Below are positions 1 through 7,293 of a DNA stretch of 37,383 nucleotides, piece after piece. The first letter of the stretch is position 1, and each line of letters opens with the position of its first letter. The position numbers and the translations under genes are program-made. A model generated the notes under the pieces. It did not search any database. It worked only from the letters and a program-made list of their open reading frames with translations, and was not told where the DNA came from. The DNA lies in NCBI GenBank assembly GCA_947567585.1, contig CANONE010000003.1, positions 1-37,383 of the forward strand, in the 5' to 3' direction. Origin of the DNA: an uncultured Clostridia bacterium (lineage in GTDB: Bacteria; Bacillota; Clostridia; Oscillospirales; Acutalibacteraceae).

Positions 1-1
1 G

Positions 2-205
2 ACCCTGCCCTATTCCTTTATCCGCTGGATCGACAACGAGGATATGGATGAAGCGGCCCTTCGAAAGCTGAACCTCACCTCCGACACCAAGAAGGTGCAG
101 GATCTAAAGGGCCGGTACCTGCTGCTCTTTAGCAACCAGTGGAGCATCAACTGGGCGCTGGAGAGAAACGAGGGGCTTCTTCTCTCCGAATTCAGTGACA
201 ACTGA
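2..205 (+). CDS. C-terminal fragment of an unrecognised protein
   Basis: The reading frame is open from the left edge of the window and ends with TGA at 203-205, so only the last 67 residues are visible. The segment is soluble-looking, with acidic and basic residues mixed, the stretch RWIDNEDMDEAALRKL, a short hydrophobic strand YLLLF and the ending SEFSDN. There are no membrane segments or cysteines. I do not recognise the family. It is followed 22 bases later by a perfect hairpin and faces the minus-strand spoVAC-type gene, so the two genes converge. The frame is supported by plausible codon use and by the terminator just after its stop codon. Confidence 0.6.
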   Translation, partial: TLPYSFIRWIDNEDMDEAALRKLNLTSDTKKVQDLKGRYLLLFSNQWSINWALERNEGLLLSEFSDN

Positions 206-227
206 ACGCCGGTTCTGTAAGGGACAA

Positions 228-254
228 GGAGGCCGCTGTATACAAGCGGCCTCC
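228..254. terminator. Perfect 10-bp hairpin between convergent genes
   Basis: GGAGGCCGCT at 228-237 pairs exactly with AGCGGCCTCC at 245-254 across a 7-nt loop. It lies between a plus-strand stop codon (205) and a minus-strand stop codon (282), the place for a bidirectional terminator. The T-rich tail on the plus side is interrupted (TCTGCTTTGTGTG), so intrinsic strength is uncertain. Confidence 0.6.
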
Positions 255-281
255 TCTGCTTTGTGTGTCTCTGTTTTATCT

Positions 282-725
282 CTATATCTGAAAGATGAAG
301 ATGATCAGCCCATACGCCACGCTGGCCGTAATGCCAAATACCAGCACAGGCCCGGCCACGGTGAAGAGCTTTGCCCCCAGGCCGGTGATGAAGCCCTCGC
401 TTTTAAACTCCATTGCCGGCGAAACCATGGAATTGGCAAAACCGGTGATGGGCACCAGTACGCCGGCTCCGGCGTGTTTGGCGATGTTGTCGTACCAGCC
501 CAGAGCTGTGAGCGTGGCGGAAAGAAAAATTAGGCTGATGGATACCGCCATACGGGCTTCCGGCAGGGCCAGACCTAGAGCTTGGTAGCAGTTGCAGAGC
601 ACTTGGCCTAAGGCGCACACCGCCCCGCCGCACAAAAAGGCAAGACAGCAGTCCTTTACCACAGGGGAAGGCGGGGAGGCCGCTTTTACGCTGCGGGCGT
701 ATTCTTCTGGAGTAATGCTCCTCAT
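282..725 (-). CDS. spoVAC: SpoVAC/SpoVAE-type stage V sporulation membrane protein
   Basis: This 147-residue integral membrane protein has the SpoVAC family signature. It has a short polar N-terminus with SPPSPVVKDC, several hydrophobic segments (roughly residues 23-47, 58-78, 82-100 and 118-145), and the strongly conserved VPITGFANSMVSPAMEFK with GLGAKLFTVAGP after it. Proteins of this family sit in the inner membrane of the forespore/spore. They take part in dipicolinic acid movement, and B. subtilis SpoVAC behaves as a mechanosensitive channel. A ribosome site (GGAAAGGA) lies about 11 bases before ATG at 725. The usual partners spoVAD and spoVAE are not adjacent; a glycosyltransferase starts divergently at 934. 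This may be an orphan paralogue rather than the main operon copy. Family assignment is firm; the AC-versus-AE label is less so. Confidence 0.85.
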   Translation of the reverse strand: MRSITPEEYARSVKAASPPSPVVKDCCLAFLCGGAVCALGQVLCNCYQALGLALPEARMAVSISLIFLSATLTALGWYDNIAKHAGAGVLVPITGFANSMVSPAMEFKSEGFITGLGAKLFTVAGPVLVFGITASVAYGLIIFIFQI

Positions 726-933
726 AATTCATCGTCCTTTCCATGAATATACGTTGATTGTAGGTTTTCCCGCAGGTATAGAAATTATTCCAGCTTTCCC
801 AGGCAGTCCGGCTTGAGAGGGCGCTTTCTTAATAAATTCGTAAGAAAATCGTCACGGTGAACTTAATCCTCCTATATTATTCTTTTATTGTAATAAAGAA
901 AAGCCGCCCCGGAGGAAAGGACGCTGAACTGTC

Positions 934-2187
934 ATGAAGACGCTTACCTGGATTAATATTATTTTGGCGGGCCTGATGGCCGCCGCCTGCTGCTACCAGC
1001 TTTTGTACCTGCTGCTGCGGATGCGGGGGTTGGGGCGGCGCTTTGAGGCCCGGTCTCTTTGCCGGTACGCAGTGCTGATTGCCGCCAGGAATGAATCCGC
1101 GGTAATTGGCCAGCTGCTTGACAGCATCCGCGCCCAGGATTACTCCCGGGAGCTTGTGGACGTCTACGTGGTGGCGGACAACTGTACGGACAACACCGCC
1201 GCCGTGGCCGCGTCCCATGGGGCCGTGGTCTATCAGCGGCAAAATAAGCTTCAGGTAGGCAAGGGATACGCTCTCAATTTCCTTTTAGAAAAGATTGCCC
1301 AAGAACATAGCGGCGTACGGTATGACGGCTTTTTTGTATTTGACGCGGACAATCTTTTGGAGCCGGATTACATCACGGAAATGAACAAGGTGTTTTCCTC
1401 CGGCTGCCCCGTGGTGACAGGCTACCGGAACGCCAAGAACTTTGGAGATAACTGGATTACCGCTGGATATGGAGCCTTTTTTCTGCGGGAGTCGGAATTT
1501 CTCAACCGTCCCCGAGATTTCTTAGGCACCAGCTGCGCGGTTTCCGGCACGGGGTTTCTTTTCTCCGCCAGTCTTTTGGAGAAGCTGGGCGGATGGAATT
1601 ACTTTGCCCTGACGGAGGACCTGGAATTTACCGTTGACTTGATCTGCCGGGGGGAAAAGGTAGCCTACTGCCACACGGCGGTACTGTATGACGAGCAGCC
1701 CACAGGGTTTCAGCAGTCGGTGCAGCAGCGGGCCCGGTGGATGAAGGGCTTTATGCAGATTATGGCCAAGCGGGGCGGAAGCCTGGTGCGGTCTATGTTC
1801 TCTACCGGCAACTTTGCTTGTTTTGACATGGTGGTTAATTCCACAGCGGGGATGCTGACCGGGATTAGCTTTGTGCTAAACGCCATTATGTTTATTGTGG
1901 GCATTACCAGCCCGCATTTGGAAACAGGGCCGGTGCTGCTCAGCGCGCTGACAGCCATAGCGGGCTCGTATGTGATGCTCTACTTTACCGGGCTTCTGCC
2001 AGTGCTGACGGAGTGGAAAAAAATCCGCTGTACGGCAGGGCGAAAGATTTTGTTTAGCTTTATGTATCCGTTTTTTATGGCTAGCTTTTTATTTTCATTG
2101 GCCTTGGCGATGGCCGGGTCGGTGGAGTGGAAGCCTATACAGCATACGGTGGCAGTGTCCATCGGTGAAATGGATACTCGGCGCTAA
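934..2187 (+). CDS. Membrane-anchored family 2 glycosyltransferase
   Basis: A 417-residue processive-type GT2 enzyme. Residues 5-28 form an N-terminal membrane helix. The catalytic domain shows the nucleotide-sugar fold start YAVLIAARNE (about 45-54), DNCTDNT (82-88), the metal-binding DAD at 137-139, the acceptor-side TED at 227-229, and QQRARW at 264-269, the QxxRW element of cellulose-synthase-like transferases. Three hydrophobic segments close the protein (about 302-325, 335-357 and 378-398). It probably moves an activated sugar onto a lipid or growing polysaccharide at the inner face of the membrane; substrate cannot be told from sequence. Ribosome site GGAGGAAAGGA lies at 911-921 before ATG 934. 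The gene stands alone, with no other cell-envelope sugar genes beside it, and ends in a large hairpin region. Confidence 0.85.
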   Translation: MKTLTWINIILAGLMAAACCYQLLYLLLRMRGLGRRFEARSLCRYAVLIAARNESAVIGQLLDSIRAQDYSRELVDVYVVADNCTDNTAAVAASHGAVVYQRQNKLQVGKGYALNFLLEKIAQEHSGVRYDGFFVFDADNLLEPDYITEMNKVFSSGCPVVTGYRNAKNFGDNWITAGYGAFFLRESEFLNRPRDFLGTSCAVSGTGFLFSASLLEKLGGWNYFALTEDLEFTVDLICRGEKVAYCHTAVLYDEQPTGFQQSVQQRARWMKGFMQIMAKRGGSLVRSMFSTGNFACFDMVVNSTAGMLTGISFVLNAIMFIVGITSPHLETGPVLLSALTAIAGSYVMLYFTGLLPVLTEWKKIRCTAGRKILFSFMYPFFMASFLFSLALAMAGSVEWKPIQHTVAVSIGEMDTRR

Positions 2188-2191
2188 AAAA

Positions 2192-2652
2192 GCGCGGAGC
2201 GCAGTCGCGGTCAAGGGGCGCTGGGCCCCTTGTAGGGCTGCGGGGGCAAAGCCCCCGCAGCCTTTCCCTTAAGCGGCGCGGTACAAAAATAAACCCCACA
2301 AGCTAAAACACACCCATCACTCCAAATCAACCCTCTTCCCGCGCCGCGCCCTAAAGCAGCGTCTTGCGAAGCAACAGCGGCCCTCCTTATGTGGCTGACT
2401 TAAGAGGCATTTCGCCTACAGTTAGCCACATAAGGAGGGCCGCTGTTTTTAAAGCATTGCTTCCGCAACGCTTTGAAAAGACGCTGTTTAGTAGCGGCGC
2501 AAGTTTTTGGGGAACGAGGGTGGGCTTTTTTGGGGAGATTGGCGGGTCTTTTCTTTTTTGATTGCGCCGGTTAAGGGGAAAGGCCGCAGGGGCTTTGCCC
2601 CCGCACCCCCACAAGGGGCCCAGCGCCCCTTGACCGCGACTGCGCTTCGCGA
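2192..2652. repeat. Nested long inverted repeat between convergent genes
   Basis: This 468-base gap has no credible gene. Its outer arms, 2192-2273 and 2571-2652, are inverted copies of each other over about 80 bases with few mismatches. Each arm contains its own hairpins: GCGGGGGC-AAA-GCCCCCGC on the left, and an AAGGGGCGCTGGGCCCCTT palindrome. The right arm stops four bases before the stop codon of the minus-strand MGMT-like gene (2656); the left arm starts a few bases after the glycosyltransferase stop codon. Inside lies a second, unrelated palindrome (2357-2486). The arrangement suggests a non-coding mobile or structural element rather than a simple terminator. Confidence 0.8.
2357..2486 (+). 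terminator. Very long hairpin with T tract
   Basis: Positions 2373-2400 and 2420-2447 are inverted copies matching at 27 of 28 bases, with a 19-nt loop that itself can fold (AGGC/GCCT). The right arm runs into TTTTT at 2446-2450, so on the plus strand it looks like an intrinsic terminator for the glycosyltransferase gene. Beyond it, matching pieces continue outward: TTGCGAAGCAA against TTGCTTCCGCAA, and CAGCGTCTT (2357-2365) against AAGACGCTG (2478-2486). The full fold spans 130 bases. Confidence 0.7.
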
Positions 2653-2655
2653 TAT

Positions 2656-2964
2656 TTATTCCTTTGGGCCTTCCCAGAGATGCGTTTTTAAGTCTACCCG
2701 GCCGTCCGGCAAAAAGGAGATCCCTTCTGCCTCCAGCATCTGCCGCTGTATCTCCTTACCTCCAAACGCCTGCTCACAGCACAGCGTTCCATCCTTATAA
2801 ATCACCCGGTGGCAGGGTACTCCTTCCGGCGCGTGCAGCATGGCCGCCCCCACGATCCGCGAAGCTCTGGGGCTCCCGCAAAACGCCGCCAACTGCCCAT
2901 AGGTGGACACCCTTCCCTCTGGAATCTGCCGCGCCAACCGGTAGACTTCTTGATATAAGCTCAT
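2656..2964 (-). CDS. Short MGMT/ATL-family protein with the active-site cysteine
   Basis: 102 residues corresponding only to the DNA-binding/active-site domain of O6-alkylguanine-DNA alkyltransferases, without the N-terminal domain. Seen are IPEGRVSTYGQLA (14-26, recognition helix region), the arginine-finger segment SPRASRIVGAAM (31-42) and VPCHRVI (49-55) with Cys51. Alkyltransferase-like (ATL) proteins of this size usually have Trp in place of that cysteine and only mark lesions; here the cysteine is retained, so suicidal alkyl transfer is possible. ATG at 2964 is preceded by AGGAGGG, and the start lies 12 bases after the stop codon of the MATE exporter, so the two are likely co-transcribed. 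The family is clear; repair activity is inferred. Confidence 0.85.
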   Translation of the reverse strand: MSLYQEVYRLARQIPEGRVSTYGQLAAFCGSPRASRIVGAAMLHAPEGVPCHRVIYKDGTLCCEQAFGGKEIQRQMLEAEGISFLPDGRVDLKTHLWEGPKE

Positions 2965-2976
2965 ACCGCCCTCCTG

Positions 2977-4368
2977 TTATTCATCGCTGACGGAAAGCTT
3001 TGGCGGTCCTTGGTTTTCCAGGCGTTTAAAGAGCCGTACCAAAATCACCACCGCTACTGTGGAGAGAATCAGTTCCGCCGCCAGTTGGGCATAGGCTATG
3101 CCGTACAGTGGGAACAGCCAGTCCAAAAGCAGCAGCGCCGGAATTTCCAGCACAATCTTCCGCAGCACCGCGAACAGCAGAGACTTACTCCCCATTCCGC
3201 AGGCTTGGAAGATACCCACCGCGATAAAGTCCATGCACAAAAACGGCTGAGACAGGCACAGCGCCCGCAAAAACGCTTCGCCATAGCCGATAACCGCCTG
3301 GTTTTGTATAAACAGGTATGTAAGCTCTCTGGCCCCGGCGAACAGCCCCACCGTGGTAACGGCCATAAAGACCACGGCCGCCTTTACCGTAAATACCACG
3401 GAGCCCTTCATGCGCTTCACATTGCCGCTGGCGTAGTTATAGCTCACCAGAGGCATGACTCCCTGCGAGAGCCCCATGAAAATCTGCATAGGCACCATGC
3501 AGATGGTGGTGGCAATGCCCATGGCGGCCACGGCGTCAGAGCCGTAAGCGGAAGTGAAATTGTTCATTACCGTTTTGCTGGTAACGTTCAGCAGGTTCTG
3601 GATGGAGGCGGGAATCCCCACCCCGCAGACCCCCAGCACAATGGCCCGGCGAAAGCCGAACATAGAGGGCTTCACGCATACAAAGGTCTTTCCCCGGCGC
3701 ACAAAGAGCAGCACAAAGAAATAGCCGCAGGCCACGCAATTGGAGAGGAAGGTGGCAAGGCCGGCTCCCGCCGCGCCTAGGTTCAGGCCCCAGGGCAGAA
3801 TAAAGACGGGGTCCAGCAGAATGTTGAGAAAACAGCCGCTCATGGTGCCAATACTGGCGTGCAGCGCCGAGCCCTCCGAGCGTACCAGATAGGCCATTAC
3901 CACGTTAAGGATGGCCGGGGCCGCGCCAAAGGTCACTGTCCAGAGCATATAGTCGCTGGTGGCGGACACCGTGGCCGCGTCGGTTCCCAGCACAGTCAGC
4001 AGCGGGCCCCGAAAGCCGGTATATAGGGCGGAAAACAGCAGCCCGCATAGCAAGGACCCATAAAACCCAAAGGCCGAGCTCCGATATACGGTATCATAAT
4101 CCTTTACCCCCAGCGCCCGGCTCATCATGCTGGAAGAACCCACGCCAAAGAGATTGTTCACCGCGTTAAAGGCCAGCAGCACCGGGCCGGAAAGGGTTAG
4201 GGCCGCGTTTTGAATGGGGTCCCCCAGCATCCCCACAAAGTAGGTGTCCGCCAGGTGGTAGATAACCATTACCAGGGAACTGAGGATGGTGGGGATGCCC
4301 AAGGTCATCACTGCTTTGGGGATGGGTGTGGTTTCGAATAGTTCGGTTTTTTCGTTTTGTACTGCCAT
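2977..4368 (-). CDS. MATE-family multidrug/toxin efflux transporter
   Basis: A polytopic membrane protein of about 463 residues with some twelve hydrophobic segments, matching MATE (NorM/MepA-like) exporters. The N-terminal part reads PIPKAVMTLGIPTILSSLVM and ADTYFVGMLGD, and the second half repeats the pattern with GIPASIQNLLNV and QGVMPLVSYNYASGN, as expected of two six-helix bundles. It likely expels cationic compounds in exchange for sodium or protons. I place the start at ATG 4368 (MAVQNEK) because AAAGGAG sits 6 bases upstream; the longer frame to 4425 lacks a ribosome site. It follows tex by 69 bases and precedes the MGMT-like gene by 12, suggesting a tex-MATE-MGMT transcript. Substrate unknown. 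Confidence 0.9.
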   Translation of the reverse strand: MAVQNEKTELFETTPIPKAVMTLGIPTILSSLVMVIYHLADTYFVGMLGDPIQNAALTLSGPVLLAFNAVNNLFGVGSSSMMSRALGVKDYDTVYRSSAFGFYGSLLCGLLFSALYTGFRGPLLTVLGTDAATVSATSDYMLWTVTFGAAPAILNVVMAYLVRSEGSALHASIGTMSGCFLNILLDPVFILPWGLNLGAAGAGLATFLSNCVACGYFFVLLFVRRGKTFVCVKPSMFGFRRAIVLGVCGVGIPASIQNLLNVTSKTVMNNFTSAYGSDAVAAMGIATTICMVPMQIFMGLSQGVMPLVSYNYASGNVKRMKGSVVFTVKAAVVFMAVTTVGLFAGARELTYLFIQNQAVIGYGEAFLRALCLSQPFLCMDFIAVGIFQACGMGSKSLLFAVLRKIVLEIPALLLLDWLFPLYGIAYAQLAAELILSTVAVVILVRLFKRLENQGPPKLSVSDE

Positions 4369-4410
4369 GGTGACTCCTTTCTGGGGGTGGGCTTGGCGTT
4401 TAGCGGGAAG

Positions 4411-4440
4411 CGGGCTATGGGGCAAAGCCTTACGGCCTTA
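4411..4440 (-). repeat. Degenerate head of the family-A intergenic repeat at the tex stop codon
   Basis: Read on the minus strand this is TTAAGGCCGTAAGGCTTTGC followed by CCCATAGCCCG. It closely resembles the start of the repeat at 16215-16304 (CTTTAAGGCCGTAGGGGC...). The TAA of its TTAAGG serves as the stop codon of tex. Only the first third of the repeat is recognisable. Confidence 0.5.
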
Positions 4441-6597
4441 ATGCCGCTTCATGGAAAGCGCGATGCGTTTTTTCTTTTCGTCTACTTCCAAAACAGTGAC
4501 GTCTACGATGTCGCCGACTTTTACCACCTCGTTGGGGTTGCGCACAAAGCGGTCCGCCAGCTGGGAGATATGGACCAGGCCGTCCTGATGTACGCCGATG
4601 TCCACAAAGGCTCCGAAATCGACCACGTTGCGGACAGTGCCTGTCAGCTTCATGCCGGGAGTAAGGTCCGACATGTCCATCACATCCCTGCGAAGCACCG
4701 GCGGGGGCAGCTGGTCCCGGGGGTCCCGGCCGGGCTTTTGCAGCTCGGCGGCAATGTCCCGCAGGGTGGGCAGGCCCACGCCGCAGGCTTCCGCCGCTTT
4801 TTCTTGGCCGAACTCCTTTAGCCGTCCGTCCAGCTCGCTGAGCTTTCCTACATCATGAAGGGTATAGCCGCATATATCCAAAAGCTTTTCCGCCGCTTCA
4901 TAGGATTCCGGATGCACCGCCGTGTGGTCCAGTACCCGTTCGCTTTCCGGCACCCGCAGGAATCCCGCGCACTGCTGGAACGCCTTGGGCCCCAGCTTCG
5001 GCACCTTCAAAAGCTCCCGGCGGGTCTTGAAGCCCCCGTTCTCCTCCCGGTAAGCCGCCACGTTTTTGGCCACAGCCTGGCTTACTCCCGCTACCCGGCT
5101 CAGCAGGGAGGGTGAAGCCGTGTTTAAGTCCACGCCCACAGCGTTTACGCAATCCTCTACCACGCCGTCCAGAGCCTCTGAAAGCCGGGCCTGGGGCATA
5201 TCGTGCTGGTATTGTCCCACGCCAATGGCCTTGGGGTCAATTTTCACCAGCTCCGCCAGCGGGTCCTGCAAACGCCGGGCAATGGACACTGCCGAGCGCA
5301 GGCTCACGTCAAAGTCCGGAAATTCCTCCGCCCCCAGCTTTGACGCCGAATATACGGAGGCTCCCGCCTCGCTGACCACCATGTAGGCCACATCGCCCCC
5401 GTATTCCTTGATAAACTCGCTGACAAATATCTCTGACTCCCGCCCGGCCGTGCCGTTGCCAATGGCAATGCAGGAGACCCCGTGCCGGTCGCACAGCCGC
5501 CGCAGCGCCGCCTTCCCCTCCTCCACCTTGTTGTGGGGCTTGGTGGGGTAGATGACGGCGGTTTCCAGCACCTTGCCGGTACCGTCTACCACGGCCAGCT
5601 TGCAGCCGGTGCGGTAAGCGGGGTCAAAGCCCAAGGTTACCTTGCCCTTTACCGGGGGCTGCATCAGCAGGGGTCGAAGGTTTAGCGCAAAGGTATGGAT
5701 GGCCTGCTCATCCGCCTGCTCGGTCAGGGTCTTCCGGATTTCCCGCTCCAAAGAGGGAAAGATCAGCCGGTCCCAAGCGTCTTCGGCCACCTCCTCCAAA
5801 ATGCCCATAAAGGGGTGCCGGGGGTCCGTCTTCTCCAAAATTACCCCCGCCGGGCCGAACTCCCCGGGCAGCACGGAAACCTTCAGCGCGCCTTCCCGTT
5901 CCCCCCGGTCCATGGCCAAAATCTGGTGGCTTTGCAGCTTTTTCAGGGGCTCCTGAAATTCATAATAGAGCCGGTAAACCGTGTCCTCCTCCGTGTTCGC
6001 GGCCGACCGCAGGGCGCCTTCCCGCTGAATGCGCTCCCGCAGCAGCTTTCTGGTCCCGGCGTCGTCGGAAAAATCTTCGGCAAGAATGTCCCGGGCACCC
6101 TGCAAGGCGGCGTCCGCATCCTCTATTCCCTTTTCGGGGTCCACCAGCTTTTCGGCCGCAGACTGCAAATCCAAAATCCCCAGCCGCTTCCCTTCTGGGG
6201 ATTTTCCTGTGAAGATCATCTGGGCCAGGGGCTCCAGCCCCCGCTCCCGGGCCACGCTGGCCCGGGTCTTCCGTTTGGGGCGGTAGGGGCGGTAGAGGTC
6301 CTCCACCTCGGTAAGCGCGGCGGCCTTGTCAATGGCCTGGGAAAGCTCCGGCGTCAGCTTGTCCTGCTGGGCAATGGCGGCTTTCACCTCGGCCTTGCGC
6401 TGCTCCAAGCCCCGCAGGTATTGCAGCCGGTCCGCCAGAGCGCGGATAGCCTGGTCGTCCATGGCCCCGTGCTGCTCCTTGCGGTAGCGGGCGATAAAGG
6501 GAACCGTGTTGCCCTGGTCCAAGAGATCGGCTACGGCCTGGGCGTGTTCCGGCCGGACGTGGAGCTCTTTGGAAAGAGTTTCGATAATGTGGTCCAT
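4438..6597 (-). CDS. tex: Tex-family S1 RNA-binding protein
   Basis: 719 residues, the usual Tex length. The order of domains is visible: an N-terminal Tex helical domain (VADLLDQGNTVPFIARYRKEQ near 23-43), a YqgF/RNase H-like domain starting near GKVTLGFDPAYRTGCKLAVVDG (about 320-340), helix-hairpin-helix DNA/RNA-binding segments (VGVDLNTASPSLLSRVAGV and FKTRRELLKVPKLGPKAF, about 500-550), and a C-terminal S1 domain (about 645-717) with LTGTVRNVVDFGAFVDIG and DGLVHISQL. Tex binds nucleic acid and associates with the transcription machinery; it affects toxin or stress gene expression in several bacteria. AAAGGAG lies 7 bases before ATG 6597, and a good promoter is found at 6728-6756. It is the first gene of the probable tex-MATE-MGMT unit. 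Confidence 0.93.
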   Translation of the reverse strand: MDHIIETLSKELHVRPEHAQAVADLLDQGNTVPFIARYRKEQHGAMDDQAIRALADRLQYLRGLEQRKAEVKAAIAQQDKLTPELSQAIDKAAALTEVEDLYRPYRPKRKTRASVARERGLEPLAQMIFTGKSPEGKRLGILDLQSAAEKLVDPEKGIEDADAALQGARDILAEDFSDDAGTRKLLRERIQREGALRSAANTEEDTVYRLYYEFQEPLKKLQSHQILAMDRGEREGALKVSVLPGEFGPAGVILEKTDPRHPFMGILEEVAEDAWDRLIFPSLEREIRKTLTEQADEQAIHTFALNLRPLLMQPPVKGKVTLGFDPAYRTGCKLAVVDGTGKVLETAVIYPTKPHNKVEEGKAALRRLCDRHGVSCIAIGNGTAGRESEIFVSEFIKEYGGDVAYMVVSEAGASVYSASKLGAEEFPDFDVSLRSAVSIARRLQDPLAELVKIDPKAIGVGQYQHDMPQARLSEALDGVVEDCVNAVGVDLNTASPSLLSRVAGVSQAVAKNVAAYREENGGFKTRRELLKVPKLGPKAFQQCAGFLRVPESERVLDHTAVHPESYEAAEKLLDICGYTLHDVGKLSELDGRLKEFGQEKAAEACGVGLPTLRDIAAELQKPGRDPRDQLPPPVLRRDVMDMSDLTPGMKLTGTVRNVVDFGAFVDIGVHQDGLVHISQLADRFVRNPNEVVKVGDIVDVTVLEVDEKKKRIALSMKRH

Positions 6598-6727
6598 ATG
6601 TACTCCTTTAAAATGGATATTTTTTTACACGATAACACAAAAATTACCTGGAGGGAAGTTGTATCTTTCCGGAAAAAAGAGAAGCGCTTCGTATTTTGGA
6701 GATTCTCCGGATGTGCGCTTTGCATAC

Positions 6728-6756
6728 ATTATACTGCAAAATTCTGAAAGTTTCAA
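6728..6756 (-). promoter_or_regulatory. Sigma-A-type promoter for tex
   Basis: On the minus strand TTGAAA (6756-6751), a 17-base spacer and a perfect TATAAT (6733-6728). Transcription would start near 6721, leaving a leader of about 125 bases that contains a GAAGCGCTTC palindrome and a GGAGAATCTCC stem. It does not overlap the ferredoxin terminator just upstream. Confidence 0.75.
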
Positions 6757-6790
6757 GCAAAACAAAAAATTGGGCTGCTCTAAAAACCAA

Positions 6791-6816
6791 AAAGCGGAGC
6801 CCCAAAGCTCCGCTTT
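6791..6816 (-). terminator. Intrinsic terminator of the ferredoxin gene
   Basis: AAAGCGGAGC at 6791-6800 pairs with GCTCCGCTTT at 6807-6816. Read on the minus strand the hairpin is followed by TTTTTGGTTTTTA. It lies 24 bases beyond the ferredoxin stop codon. Confidence 0.8.
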
Positions 6817-6839
6817 CATGGTTCCCTTCATAAAGAGGC

Positions 6840-7064
<225 letters not shown>

Positions 7065-7066
7065 CT

Positions 7067-7094
7067 ATTCTAACACATTTTCGTGAAATTGCAA
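7067..7094 (-). promoter_or_regulatory. Promoter of the ferredoxin gene
   Basis: Minus strand: TTGCAA (7094-7089), 16-base spacer, TAGAAT (7072-7067), with GTG just before the -10. Start would be near 7060, giving a leader of about 50 bases ending in the GGAGGTG ribosome site. Confidence 0.65.
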
Positions 7095-7160
7095 CTGTTT
7101 TCCGCATCGCATTACCGGATTTTTTCACGAGGCTGGCTGTTGGGGGCTTTCGGGCTGATA

Positions 7161-7277
7161 CCTTGGGGAAGCTGTCCCCAAGCCCCTGCAGACTTTTTGA
7201 AAAAAGTTCTGATAAAAACTTTTATTCCGGGTTTTGTCGATTCCGTGCTGTCAGCCCTCAGCGCGGAGCAGAGGGCT
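7161..7277 (+). repeat. Family-A intergenic repeat, plus orientation
   Basis: The copy runs from CCTTGGGGAAGC (7161) to GTCGATTCCGTGCTG (7250). It keeps the family layout: hairpin 1 TTGGGGA..TCCCCAA (7163-7181), hairpin 2 ACTTTTTGAAAAAAGT, then the TAAAAACTTTTATTCCGG block and a CGATTC tail. A further stem AGCCCTC/GAGGGCT (7253-7277) follows. It fills the gap between the SLH/transglutaminase gene and the ferredoxin promoter and could terminate the former. Confidence 0.7.
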
Positions 7278-7293
7278 CTGTGGGGGATATGGG

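Noticed and set aside
726..933. Promoters for the spoVAC-type gene and the glycosyltransferase
   Set aside because: TATATT-like and GTATA-like pieces exist, but no pair with correct spacing for sigma-A or sigma-G could be found.
2364..2614. Open frames on both strands within the 2.2-2.65 kb gap
   Set aside because: They are produced by the palindromes themselves, have no ribosome sites and give low-complexity products.
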